Assembly: GCA_034190875.2 (NCBI GenBank)
Contig: CM067354.1
Location: forward strand, 37,593,646 to 37,657,645
Reading direction: 5' to 3'
Length of the DNA stretch: 64,000 nt
DNA from: Urechis unicinctus
Lineage: Eukaryota; Annelida; Polychaeta; Xenopneusta; Urechidae
Shown here: in pieces, positions 1-19,500 of the stretch
Layout: every line of letters starts with the position of its first letter
Position numbering within the stretch: the first letter of the stretch is position 1
Made by a program: the position numbers and the translations under genes
Notes under the pieces: generated by a model
The model's input: the letters and a program-made list of their open reading frames with translations, nothing else
Told to the model about the DNA's origin: nothing
The model's database searches: none

Positions 1-33
<33 letters not shown>
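1..33. repeat. (TA)n microsatellite at window edge
   Basis: Uninterrupted TA dinucleotides run from the first base to about 33. The tract probably continues outside the window. Confidence 0.95.
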
Positions 34-35
<2 letters not shown>

Positions 36-358
36 AGTCCGACCAAAATCGTAACTTTATTTGCTTCTACTCCTCCTAAGGTTGGAATCTTATTATTCGG
101 GATAACTATCCACTTTTTCTTGGCGTTAAATGCATTTGCCTGAATTTACATTATGGCCAAAACGACCATTTTGGACAACAGTATCAGCTGTCCAAACATC
201 TCAATTATGCTCATCTATCTCTGCAAAACACCTCCTCATCAAATGGAGCCGTGTCTTGCTGTAGGGCCACTAGGCTCTTGCTAAGTGAAGAGAAATATTC
301 TTTAGTCTTTTCATTTCATGATATTTGGTGATTTGATATAAATGAATAGTTAAAGATA

Positions 359-439
359 AGAATAGTGAGGAGGTCATGTGGCTTCATCTACATTACTGAC
401 AGTAATGTAGATGAAGCCACATGACCTCCTCACTATTCT
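359..439. repeat. 40-bp perfect inverted repeat with 1-nt loop
   Basis: Arms 359-398 and 400-439 are exact reverse complements around the single base at 399. Each arm contains the core gtggcttcat that is also the core of the minisatellite beginning about 80 bp downstream. It is a strong hairpin or cruciform candidate and could come from a snap-back template switch. An assembly or sequencing fold-back artefact is also possible. Confidence 0.9.
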
Positions 440-517
440 ACATAATGAGTTGCATGTGCAATATTAAGGTCCATGTGCTTAACCACCATGAAAACAAATT
501 TTATGTTAATGGTAAAT

Positions 518-2622
518 TCACAACTTCATCAATATTGTGGTTTCATCAGTTTTGTGGCTTTACAATATTGTGGCTTCACCAATATTGTGGCTTCACAAAT
601 ACTGTGGCTTCAATAATATTGTGGCTTCATCAATATTGTAGTTTCACCAATGTTGTGACTTAACCAATTCTGTGGCTTCATCAATATTTTGGCTTCACCA
701 GTGTTGTGGCTTCACCAGTGTTGTGGCTTTACCAATATTGAGGCTTCACAAATACTGTGGCATCACCAATGTTGTGGCTTCACTAGTGTTGTGTTTTCAC
801 CAATGTTGTGGCTTCACCAATTCTGTGGCTTCATCAATATTTTGGCTTCACCAGTGTTGTGGCTTCACCAGTGTTGTGGCTTTACCAATATTGAGGCTTC
901 ACAAATACTGTGGCATCACCAATGTTGTGGCTTCACCAGTGTTGCGTTTTCACCAATGTTGTGGCTTCACCAATACTGTGGCTTCATCAATATTTTGGCT
1001 TCACCAATGTTGTGGCTTCACCAGTGTTGTGGCTTTACCATTATTGTGGCTTCGCATATACTGTGGCATCACCAATGTGGCTTCACCAGTGTTGTGTTTT
1101 CACTAATGTTGTTGCTTCACCAATACTGTGGCTTCATTAATATTTCGGCTTCAACATTGTTGCGGCTTCATCAGTGTTGTAGATTTAATGATATTGTGGC
1201 TTCATCAATATTGTGACTTCACCAATATTGTGGCTTTACCAATATTGTTGCTTTACAAATACTGTGGCATCACCAATGCTATGGCTTCATAACATTTTAG
1301 CTTCAACATTGCTGTGGCCTCACCAGTGTTATGGATTCAATGATATTGTGGCTTCATCAATATTGTGACATCAATATTGTGGCTTCACCAATACTTTGGC
1401 TTCACCAATGTTGTGGCTTCATTAATACTGTGGCTTCACCAATATTGTGACTTCATCAATATTGTGGCTTTACACATCTGTGCCTTTTCCAATACTGTGG
1501 CATCATCAATATCGTGACTTAACCAATATTGTGGCTTCACCAATACTGTGGCTTCATCAATTTCTTGGCTTCAACAGTGTTGTGGCTTCACCAGTGTTGT
1601 GGCTTCAACATTGTTGTGGCTTCACCAGTGTTGTGGATTCAATGATATTGTGGCTTCATCAATATTGTGACATTAATATTGTGGCTTCACCAATACTGTG
1701 GCTTCACCAATGTTGTGGCTTCACCAATACTTTGGCTTCACCAATATTGTGGCTTCACTAATACTTTGGCTTCACCAATATTGTGGCTCCATCAATATTG
1801 TGGCTTTACCAATTCTGTGGCTTCTCCAATACTGTAGCTTCATCAATATTTTGGCTTCACCAATGTTGTGGCTTCACCAGTGTTGTGGCCTTACCAATAT
1901 TGAGGCTTCACAAATACTGTGGCTTCACCAGTGTTGTGGCTTCACCAATACTGTGGTTTCACCAGTGTTGTGTCTCCATAAATATTTTGGCTTCACCAAT
2001 GTTGTGGCTTCACAAGTGTTGTGGCTTTACCAATATTGTGGCTTTACCAATACTGTGGCTTCATCGATATTTGGCTTCACAAGTGTTGAGGAGTTACCAA
2101 TGTTGTGGCTGCATCAATATTTTGACTTCATCAGTATTGTGGCTTCATCAATACTGTTCCTTTTCCAATAATGTGGCTTCATCAATATTTTGGCTTCACC
2201 AATGTTGTGGCTTCACCAGTGTTGTGGTTTCACCAATATTGTGGCTTCATCAATATTGTGACTTCACCAATTTTGTGGCTTCACCAGTGTTGTGGCTTAA
2301 TCAATATTTTGGCTTCACCAATGTTGTAACTTCATCAATGTTATCCCTTCATCCAAATTTTGGCTTCACCAATGTTGTCGCGTCACCAGTGTTGTGGCTT
2401 TACCAATATTTTGGCTTTACCAGTGGCTTCACCAATTTTGTGGCTTTAGCTGTGTTGTGACTTCACCAATATTGTGGCTTCAGCAATATTAAAACTTCAT
2501 CAATATTGTGGCTTCACCAATATTGTGGCTTCACCAATACTGTGGCTTCACCAATACTGTGGCTTCACCAATTTCGTGACTTCGTCAATGTTGTGGCTTC
2601 ATCAATGTTTTGGCTTCTCTTG
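518..2622. repeat. 17-bp minisatellite array, ~2.1 kb
   Basis: Roughly 120 diverged copies of a 17-bp unit (consensus gtggcttcaccaatatt) run head to tail. Because 17 is not a multiple of 3 and the consensus has no plus-strand stop in any frame, long overlapping open frames (up to 225 codons) occur in all three forward frames. Each reads the same rotated 17-residue peptide, so these are not genes. Between about 668 and 1120 there is higher-order structure: the same succession of nine variants recurs every 153 bp (9 x 17) about three times. No splice or promoter context suggests translation. Confidence 0.95.
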
Positions 2623-4500
2623 TTTATCATATTCGTTGAGATATATCAATCACTGGGGCTTAAAAAGACATATTATGTCTAAATGTAATTTTTGTTAAAA
2701 CCATCAGAATGACCAAAATGACCGAAACAATGAGTATTATCTGTATTTGTTGTGTGTGGGGTATGACTTCAACAATCTGTTAATGTAGAAGTTTTTTATC
2801 AGAAGTTCTGTTTACCCAGTATGACTGTTAAGCTCCACCTGGTCCTGATTGATGGTCTTGCAGTTATGATGTATGCACCTGTGTATAGTGTCTCATTGTT
2901 GTACACTTAATCTGCTCTGTATTTATCTGCAATTAATATCACCTCCTCATCGCCAGCCCAGCATGACACAGACCTGGGGTTCTTTTTATTACCAGCCAGT
3001 CGTTACACTGACCTGGGGTTCTTGTCACCAGCCCAGTATGTCACCGACCTGGGGTTCTCCTAACATGGCATCATTTTTGTTTGGAGGGGTAGTATTTCTT
3101 GAGGCCAGTTAACATGTAAAATGGCCACCCGTCACCAGGACAGGTCAGGATGGGTGGCCATTTTAGTTAAGTTCAGCCCTGTTACTGATGACTGAACTAA
3201 GCTCTCTGGGCTGTAGACTTATTCTGAACATCTGGCTTTGTCACATAATCAACTCCAGATGAACATCAGATATGTATGTCCTCATATTCACTATATACTG
3301 ATTTTCAGATGTGTACAATTGTAAATGTGACCTCGGGTTAAGGGTGAAGAGAGCTGGCTTATGTGGATGAGACGCCATTTTATTAAGTGACAGAAGGAAG
3401 TGCACCATAGCCAACCCAGGGGAGCAGTCAAGCATTGAATTCTAGTATATTTATCAATGCTAAGCTCCATAGCAACCTTCCTGGTGGTCACTAGTCAATG
3501 CCTGTTATCTGGATACCCAGAAAGAGAATGTTAAAGTTGCCATCAGTGGTCAATGAATGAAGGTAACATTAATTATTGATGGGTGGGCGGTTTGTTATTG
3601 GTTATATAATTGCAGTGCATATTGATAATATCAGGCTTACAATGTGTTTTACCAATATTCTATTAGTTTATATTCAAATGTAGATTCAGTTTCTGCCACA
3701 CGAGAGGGATTAGTTTTTACATTCTTTACTTAATTACAAGAGATTGATTCATGTGACATGTTGTATTGATATTCAACCTTATCAGGTTGGTAAGAATTAA
3801 TGTTGTGTAATGTTTTACATAGACTTCCTTTAGTTCTTATGATATAAGACTGATTGGCAGTTTGACAAGTTAACTTTGTGTGTGTAACAGAATGTGCACC
3901 TATAGCTGGGGCACAGCAGGAGAATCATCTTTAGCTGAATCATATGGACAAGCTGTTGTACGGATTCACTAATTGTGTCCTAATGGAAACCCACCAAGAC
4001 TGGCCCTATTAAAAGTTTATTACTGATAGTGCAACATAAGACGCTGTTGTCAAAGTTCCTGCTGATCATGTTCAAATTTATCTGTAGATATGCTTTGCTT
4101 GATAATGATATCCTGATAATTGATTTCCTTATATTGTTAACCCTTATGAGGTCAATACATTCAGTCCATTAAGTCAATTTATTCAGCTGAATCAACTCTG
4201 AATGCTTTTATTGTGGATACATTTTTTGTAGAATTTAAGTGACCCTAGATAGGCAAGTGAACAGCAATCAAAGTTTAATCATCAACAAATTAAATTCATC
4301 CTCTGCCTACTCCTGACCTTAAGAAATCCTTCAGCACATTGCCTGCAGATGCTGCTGGGTTTTTTTCATTTTGTAACTACATGTTATTATGTGGCAAACT
4401 GAATAAAGATGATATATTAAAAGCTTAAAGATTGTTTAATCCATGTTTTAATCATGGTGTCCTGAGGGGATTTATATCGTTCACACTAAAAGATGGGATT
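2623..4500. other. Non-coding stretch with small repeats
   Basis: I see no supportable gene. At 2954-3060 a ~38-40-bp motif containing acctggggttct occurs three times in tandem. At 3117-3130 and 3152-3165 there are exact 14-bp inverted arms (taaaatggccaccc and its complement) around a 21-nt loop. The rest is AT-rich with only short, unrelated open frames. Confidence 0.6.
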
Positions 4501-4546
4501 CATACATACATACATCCTCTTCAGCTTTCATTAGGCTATTAGCCTG

Positions 4547-5125
4547 TTAGCTGCTCTCTACTTGTACATTGTCTTGGAATTTTACTGGAGTGCGCGTGCG
4601 AGGTGGCTCTAGACTGTAATGGAAATCTCGCCAGTGTAAATCTAGCCTGGACTTGAACGTGTTTAGGGTCGGTGCAGAGACTATCTTCTCGGTTAGGGAG
4701 TTCCACCTTTCAGCAACTCGTAGGGAGAAGAACTGTTTCCTGGTGTTGGTCCGGAGCCTCTGTGTGACTAGTTTGTAGCTGTGACCTCTGGTTACGCCCA
4801 TAGTCGCGAGGGGAAGGAAGGACGTGTCTACCTTGTAAATGCCATGGAGATATTTATAGACCTCAATCAGGTCCCCCCTAGCTCTTCGGTATAGCAGGCT
4901 TGGGAGCTTAAGACGGGCCAGTCGGTCCTCATACTCTAGATAACGTAGTGCCGGTATCAGCTTGGTTGCACGACGTTGGACGTTCTCGATAATCATGGCA
5001 TCTTTTTTAGTCGTGGGTGACCATACAACGTTCCCATACTCCAGGTGTGGTCTGACCAGGGACTTATACAGGAGGACAAGGCTTTCACCATCGAGGTACA
5101 CATAGGCTCTCCTTACATAGCTAGG
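4547..5125 (-). pseudogene. LINE ORF2 C-terminal (thumb) region
   Basis: It continues ORF2 after a frame change near 5120. The frame reads SYVRRAYVYLDGES, then YKSLVRPHLEYGNVVWSP, VQRRATKLIP, RRARGDLIEVYK and a final RVAERWNSL block. This succession is characteristic of the RT C-terminus of CR1/L2/Rex-like elements. The stop is at 4547, directly before the 3' hairpin. No separate RNase H is seen. Confidence 0.85.
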
Positions 5126-6585
5126 AGGCCAGTGGCTTTGTTAGCAGCTGCTTGAACATGAATGCTGAACTTCAGCTGATCATCCACCTGTACCCCCAGA
5201 TCTCTCTCCACTTTGGTTTCTTCCAACACCACTCTGTGGTCAACTGGTCCCATCTTATAGTCAAACTTTGAGCTGTTGTTTCCTAATCTCATGACTTTGC
5301 ATTTGGAGGTATTGAACCTAAGCAGCCAGATCCTTGACCATTCTTCTAGGCTGGCTAAATCGTCGGCCAGGGCCTCACAGTCGGTAGTCTGAAGAATGCG
5401 CCTGGATAGTTTTGCATCGTCCGCAAACATCATAATCATTGAGTGGACTACATCTGGCATGTCGTTGATGAAGCAGGTAAATAATGTAGGTCCAAGGACG
5501 CTGCCTTGAGGAATGCCACTTAGCACAGGTGCCCATCCAGATTTGGTGCCGTTGACTATTACAAGTTGACGCCTGTCAGTCAGGAAGTCATGGATCCACT
5601 CTAGGAGCTTACCAGATATACCATAGCTTCTTAGCTTTATCAAGAGACATTGATGTGGAACGGTGTCGAATGCCTTTGCAAAATCTAAATAAATGGCATC
5701 TACACAGGATGCTGGGCTTTCATCTAGAATTTTTGTCCATACTTCGAAGACTGCCAACAGCTGTGTGGTGCATGAACGACCACTAATGAAACCATGCTGG
5801 CATGGGGAGAGGAACTTGTTCTCAACCATATGTGACATCACCGTGTCTCTTATGAGAGACTCAAGGAGCTTACAGAGGACAACCGTCAAACTAATTGGCC
5901 TGCAGTTTTCGATACTGCTCTTCGACCCCTTTTTAAAGATAGGTGAGATGTGGGCATCTTTCCATGCAGCTGGTATCTTCCCCTCTTCCAGCGATAGTCT
6001 AAATAACATGTATAAAGGTTTTGACAGCTCGTTGCTGAGTTCCCTGAGGACACGTGGATGTATACCATCAGGTCCGGTTGATTTGTCGATTTTGAGCTTG
6101 TTCAGTTTCTTCAGTACATCTTCCTGTGTGAACACAGCATCCGTCAGATGAGTGTCAAATCTTTTTTCATCACACTTGGGCATATTTTCAGTTGATTCTC
6201 TAGTAAAGACTCCACTGAAGAAGCCATTTAGGACTTCGGACTTATCTCCGTTTGTACTAGCAACTCCTCCCTCTGGTTTCTTAAGGTCGGGTACACCTGT
6301 TCTTGACTTTGTTTTGCTTCTTGCATATTTGAAAAAGGCTTTTGGGGTTTTTTTGGCATCCATTGCTATATTTCTCTCGAAGTCTTGAACTGCCTTACGT
6401 GTTGCCCATTTGGCCTGATTCCTAGCTTTTGCATACCTGTTGTAGTCTTCTCGTTCCAGGGTTTGCCTGTATTTTGTGAATGCCTCTTGCTTGTGCTTTA
6501 GTTTCTCTCTCACTGTACTTGTCATCCACAAGGGTTTTTTGTTTCCTCCTTTCCTGATCTTCCGACTAGGAACACAGATCATCAT
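5113..6585 (-). pseudogene. LINE ORF2 reverse transcriptase domain
   Basis: A 490-codon frame with ordered RT motifs: SPIFKKGSK and NCRPISLT (motifs 1-2), QHGFISGRSCTTQL, the YLDFAKAFDTV block with the first catalytic Asp, GIPQGSVLGP, and FADDAKL with the catalytic Asp pair. These are hallmark blocks of non-LTR RT of the CR1/L2/Jockey type. The N-terminal segment, a basic linker with WMTSTVREKLK, joins it to the endonuclease after a frame change. The frame ends at a stop near 5113, in the middle of the conserved thumb region. Confidence 0.92.
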
Positions 6586-6687
6586 TGCTGATTTGATCTT
6601 ATTATGGATGATTTTCCAGCATTCCTCAGCCCTACGAGTTCCACTTCCCAGTTGACATCTGATAGCAGTCTTCTCATAGCATCGTAG

Positions 6688-7422
6688 TCACCCTTCTTTG
6701 CAGTTTGTTTTCGAAACACGACAGCATACTTTAAACTTCAACACTGTGTGATGACTTTTACCAAGAGGATGGACCCCTATATGGTGGGTGGGATCTAATA
6801 TGTGCTGATATAAGAAGTTGTCTCGCACTGTCTCCAGAAATAATGTTGCTGGGTGCTCTTCAGCTTTGTCGCAAGAGACTTCCGCCCAGTTGACTTCCGG
6901 GTGATTGAAGTCTCCCATGATCAACTCGTGGCTATAGTTTAACTCACTGGCTCTATCAATCATTTTGTTGATCTTCTTACATTCTGCTGCTGTGCTATTT
7001 GGTGATCTGTACATACATCCAATTAGTAGTTTGTCCTGTCCTTCAAGTCTTATTTCACACCAAACAGCCTCTTTAGATACTTCTAGGTCTACTGGTGAGG
7101 ATCGCAGTTCCACTTGTGAGTATATACACACCCCTCTACCGGCACAGTCTATATTGGTATACATGTCATAACCCTCGATTTGAAGCTCAACCGTCTTGAC
7201 TTTGTTACAGGTGGATTTTGGCATTACTTCCGTTATGCCAATTATATGCGGCTGGTATGTTTTGACAAAGGTGTCCAGGTGGTGTCGCTTGTTTGTGAGT
7301 GTATCAGCATTAGTGTATAAGCAAGATAGTACAGGTATAGTGCAGTGCAGAACAGATGAACTATTCACAGGGTTATTTACACTGGTTGATGACTTATCTA
7401 ATCTTCTGCTGTCACAGTGCAC
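6688..7422 (-). pseudogene. LINE ORF2 endonuclease domain
   Basis: A 244-codon frame with the exonuclease-endonuclease-phosphatase signature: a CLYTNADTL strand, an IIGITEV catalytic Glu block, GRGVCIY, CMYRSPNS and the GDFNHPEVNW block with catalytic Asp and Asn. The late block normally reads SDH; here the region is shortened and reads GKSHHTV, so the final catalytic Asp position appears altered. In a live element this domain nicks target DNA for target-primed reverse transcription. After residue 244 the reading passes through two frame changes (6690-6590) before the RT. Confidence 0.85.
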
Positions 7423-7837
7423 TCTCCTTGCACTGCCTTCTTTCGAAGGTTCACTACCTTCCCGCTTCTTATCACCCAGTTTGCTGATGGATCTCCCTTG
7501 GACTCTTCCCTCCTTTTGTCCCTTAATTTGAGCAACTTCTTTTCTTCTAATCTCTGGACTAATGTCAGATCCCTCTTGATGAAAATGTTCTTTGCTATCT
7601 CGTTTTTTGACGAGGCAAGAAACTTGGCCCCTTTGAGTACTTCTACCCTGGCTTTGTTTGACTCTCTGCCAACTCTAAGGGGTCTTACTTTATCTCCCTT
7701 CTGACCAAACCTCATTGATTCCGTTAGGGTGACATCAAGCTCATCTTTGCATAGTTTTTTTACTGCTTTCATATCTTCTTTTTTACTCAGATCATCATCT
7801 ATTGTGTCCTGTTCGGGCAACCCGAACAGAATTAGAT
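7398..7837 (-). pseudogene. LINE ORF1, C-terminal RRM-like part (frameshifted)
   Basis: This continues ORF1 in another frame. Just upstream of its first Met the frame reads NLILFGLPEQ, matching the start of the RRM-like RNA-binding domain in many LINE ORF1 proteins. It then shows a basic region with VRPLRV and a Lys/Arg-rich tail. About 25 bases overlap the start of ORF2, a compact arrangement common in this group. Role: RNA binding and chaperone activity for the element's RNA. Broken by the frameshift near 7830. Confidence 0.75.
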
Positions 7838-8604
7838 TGTTTTGTCTCCTTTCTCTCCTTTATCTCGTTTACGTTTTGGTCGATCTCTGATGATGTTACC
7901 TCTACCGATGTCCTTGCCGTCAGTAACTGATCGACTTGCTCCCTGGCTGTCTGTACTTCATTTAGCGTAGTAGCCATACTAGCTTCCATCTTACCAACTT
8001 GTCTCTCCAGGTTGATGACATCAGAGGTATTTGCCTTGGTCTTAAGCAATGTCTCAAATTGATCCATTCTGTTCGTCATACTACTCATGTAACGATGACA
8101 CTTTTCCTCAATGTCCTTGCCAGTAAGTATATCTGTGAGTGCACTCTCCTCACATGTCACACAGAACCAGTGTGAGTCAGCTCTGCTGCTGAGAACTGCG
8201 TATTCTGCTTTTACACATTGGATGCAAAACCAATCATCACACCTTTCGCATTGCATCAGCTTATCCCCATCATCAGTGAAAACAGTTTTACAAATATTAC
8301 AGATTAGTGTTGAAGTATCCCTGTTGTTGTCTACCTCAGTCTTCTTTGCTGTTGTAATATTTCTTGCACCACCCTCCGTACTTGCAATCACCTTTTCTTT
8401 AGTTCCTGTCGTAACTGTTAATTCATCAGGATCAGTTAATCCACTGTTGAGATCGCTAACACTTGTTTTAGATCGGCTTTTTGAGTTGCGACCTTGACCT
8501 CTCGTACATCCTTTTGTTGACATCGTGAATATCCGACACACACGCATGCGCAAAAACTCAACCAAAGATAACTCGAGATCAATGATTAATCGGTGTGCAG
8601 CCAT
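7795..8604 (-). pseudogene. LINE ORF1, N-terminal part with PHD-like finger
   Basis: A 269-codon frame. Paired cysteines at residues 102/105, 119/122, 127/130 and 148/151, with the pattern C-x2-C, C-x2-C, WFCIQC, HWFCVTC, give a PHD/RING-like zinc finger; the usual His position is Cys here. A later Met at residue 28 could be the real start. Residues ~165-250 are rich in charged and heptad-like residues and probably form a coiled coil, as in ORF1 proteins that trimerise on LINE RNA. The frame is lost near 7830, just where the next frame starts a conserved FGLPE-type strand, so the following segment belongs to the same ORF1. Confidence 0.8.
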
Positions 8605-10384
8605 TGACAGGGATTCAGTTTAATTCTCAAAATAAATATAATGTAAGGCAAGACAATGATGCTCTTTCATGAACAGATAAAACATGTAATAAAGAATGCA
8701 CAATTAATCAATTGGAGGTCAGTTTGACACTTGATGAAGCAAATTGTGAATAGATGCATGAACATATGCAATTGGACACATCATTATATGACATGCACAT
8801 ACTTTGTGTCCTGTTGCCTAAACTTCTCGGCTGGTTTGCATTATTGCAGTTAATATTTAACAATACGAAAATAAATTATTGAACCATATAATATAAGAGC
8901 GAGGAATGGTTTCATAACGCTATGTGATGCTGCCTCCACTGGTCCGTGTCATTCAGTGTATAGCTAGCTAGCTGATCAGAACTTCACAGAAGCCTGTCAA
9001 CGCGACCGATTTGGGAAACACCTAGCCCTACAAGACGTCTGAGTATAAATTCATGTTACCGTTACGACCGGAGCTAGGAAACACCCAAATAGCTTCAGTC
9101 GAAAGTCATTTTCTCTCAAATTACCATATCTTATTCGCCTTTCATTTACTATATATAAACACTTCTTTCATTTAATTGGAACTGATTTAAGATTACACCT
9201 TGTTGTTTTGTTGCACCAAAGTTAAGCGGATTTTGCAACTTTGGCCATGTGCGGCAAAACTGTCGCCATGTCGCACGGAGATAAATAGTGACAGCTGTTT
9301 GGACTCTCCCGATTCAAGGGACCAGGGATGTTGTCCAACATCGTTGACAGACAGATTACAGTGTTCAGAGTGGTTAAATAACATTAATCTGCCCAGAGCA
9401 ATCGAAATGTATAATAGTTACAGCAATTACTTCAATGATGGCAGTTTAATTATCCATGAATCAGAATATAAATACGTTAAAATATATGACCTACGTGCAT
9501 TTTTGACTTGGAATCGTCCGTACTCCAATATTAGAGACGACAATCTTCAGAATGTTAGGTATCACTAAGTATAAACTTGTAACCAAATTAATAACGGGTA
9601 CGTTGAAGAACTCCCTTCCTTAAAATAGGTGACTTTAATGCATATTTTCTCCGTTCGACCGGTACACCTGCCGCTCGGCAAGGTTCGGAACTTTTCGGAG
9701 CAAGACATTGCGTCAGCATTTCGTGGAATCGCGCCGATAATTTAGCTTCACATTTTTCTTCATGGCTCGTTGAATATTATGAATGTACAGTTCGAATTAT
9801 GTTTAAACAATGAGAAATCGAAAAAAGTTTCTTTCGGTTCCCGAAAGACCTAAAAACGCGCAATACTTTGTGCAAGCTTGTGTGTAGGAATTAAATTTAA
9901 GTCGTTTATGGTTTCATTGACCTAAGCTTTTTCATTGACTAAGCTTTGTAACCCAAGGTTGTATAAACGATGGTCTGTCAGTAGTAAGTTGTTTGGGATA
10001 ATAAATGTTGGTAATATCGGAAGGCAAAAAGGGCCGGTCGGCTCATTTGTTTATTCTAATCGCCAATATGGGTAGATATGTAAAATGGTCAAAATGGTTG
10101 GTTATATAAAAAGGCCAAAATGGTTGGTTTTATAAAAAAGTTCCAAAATGGTTGGTTGTTTGCATGACAAAACTATCATGACTATTTTGGTACAACCATT
10201 TTGGCCTAGGATTGTTATAATCTTCTAAAATAAGTTTTGAATGAAGATATTATCTGAAAGCTGTACAAGGCAGATGTATAATGTTTTGCATCCGTGATAT
10301 CACATAATTTGAGCTCCAAAAAGCGAAATAATCGAATGACCCAAAATGGTCGGTTTTGTCGATATTGTCCAAAATGGTTGCAAT
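8605..10384. other. Non-coding AT-rich stretch with recurrent CCAAAATGGTTGG motif
   Basis: No gene is supportable; an open frame at 9200-9568 has no recognisable motif. The motif ccaaaatggttggt appears three times between 10085 and 10160 at ~30-bp spacing, again near 10368, and in inverted form near 10190. At 9026-9079 lies one member of a ~50-bp interspersed repeat whose inverted partner is at about 50182-50240. Confidence 0.5.
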
Positions 10385-10389
10385 TATAA

Positions 10390-10551
<162 letters not shown>

Positions 10552-10858
10552 TTGTAAACACTATGATCAACACATTTTTATTGGTATTAGTTTCGGGAAT
10601 TCCTCTTGACGCTGTTCTCAGGTTATCGATCGGAAAACACAATGGTCATTTCCTGTGAAGTATGATTCATGCTTGCTCATAGGGCAAAGTAACAAAATAG
10701 ATCACTCCTAGCGACCTAACAACGTCAGAGCAAGAACAAGATTCATATTAAATAGATTATGATTGCTCATATAACATAGGTATAAAGATGCATATATCCT
10801 TTACATTCTATTATTATTAATGCAAACTTAATAAAGTAGGACAAGATCCAAAGGAATA

Positions 10859-11266
10859 TCAAATGCTGAAATAGAAACGATGAGCACTATCAAGAAAATT
10901 ATAATATATTTCCTTCATTCTTGGAAACACAAAATAATATGCTTCTCTCCCAAGCACTTGTACAAGCGAGGATTGTAATTTGATGGGCGTCCTGGTAGGT
11001 GGCTGGGTACTGTTGCTGGAATGAAACACCCCAGTCCCAATGAGCTCTGTTTTGAAGATCAACGAAATCCGAAAGTATTGATTGAATAGCTGCAGTTCAC
11101 CATTAGTGTTGCTGCGTAAATAGTTGCACATTAGCACACTCATCCATAAGCCCTCTTCACACTTGTTACAAATCCAGATATTGAATTCCATGGTCAACAA
11201 CAAACTTAAGAGAGTCTCATAGTTTACAATGACACTACCAATAATATGATAAGAGGAAAAACACAT
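10859..11266 (-). other. Open frame in inverted-repeat arm, unknown
   Basis: A 135-codon frame on the minus strand. Its second half is largely kept in the other arm (39620-39898, plus), where a 1-bp insertion and a 7-bp deletion offset each other so the end of the frame is the same; the other arm also has a TAA upstream. No domain is recognised. The stretch CNKCEEG is only weakly zinc-finger-like. It may be a remnant of a mobile-element protein or chance. Confidence 0.25.
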
Positions 11267-11310
11267 TTAAATCACAGTGAATACATGCCACTTGAAGGTC
11301 AGGGACGATA

Positions 11311-11484
11311 AGGCGGAGTTTGATGAGGTACTAAGTGTGAGGACTCATACAGCGATCTTTGTACATTGAACCATGCTTATCTACACTCCAGCGATGTCAA
11401 CGCTCATAGTTCACTCTTCAACAACACTTGTACTGCATTGCTCATTTTTATAGTCCCACTAACAGTTTTTACAATCAATTCAAA
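11311..11484 (+). promoter_or_regulatory. Upstream block shared by the synthetase copies
   Basis: This 174-bp block before the copy 1 start is closely repeated before copy 2 (26755-26931) and copy 3 (about 33345-33513), including gtgaggact, gcgatct and the block around tacattgaaccatgctta. It probably holds the 5' UTR and core promoter. No obvious TATA box is seen. In copy 1 the similarity to the other copies stops exactly at the inverted-repeat edge. Confidence 0.45.

Positions 11485-19499
<8,015 letters not shown>

Positions 19500-19500
<1 letters not shown>

Larger units (their letters stand above)
4501..8604 (-). mobile_element. CR1/L2-group non-LTR retrotransposon (LINE), degenerate
   Basis: A nearly full-length minus-strand LINE. 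From 5' (8604) to 3' (about 4500) it has ORF1 with a PHD-like zinc finger and coiled-coil region, ORF2 with an apurinic-type endonuclease, reverse transcriptase, and the C-terminal region typical of the CR1/L2/Daphne group. ORF1 and ORF2 overlap by a few tens of bases. The 3' UTR is very short: right after the stop at 4547 there is a small hairpin (aggct/agcct, 4533-4545), then an (ATGT)n tail read on the minus strand. Frame breaks near 7830, 6690-6590 and 5120 show this copy is dead. The clade assignment is from remembered motifs, not a tree. Confidence 0.9.

Noticed and set aside
421..2698. Long frames encoding CCGFTN/VASPILWLHQ repeats
   Set aside because: They come from the 17-bp minisatellite, are open in all forward frames and have no gene context.
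5693..6388. Plus-strand frames opposite the LINE RT
   Set aside because: They are shadows of the minus-strand RT, with no motifs of their own.
9200..9568. 122-codon frame
   Set aside because: There is no recognisable domain, and a frame also lies on the opposite strand; insufficient support for a gene.
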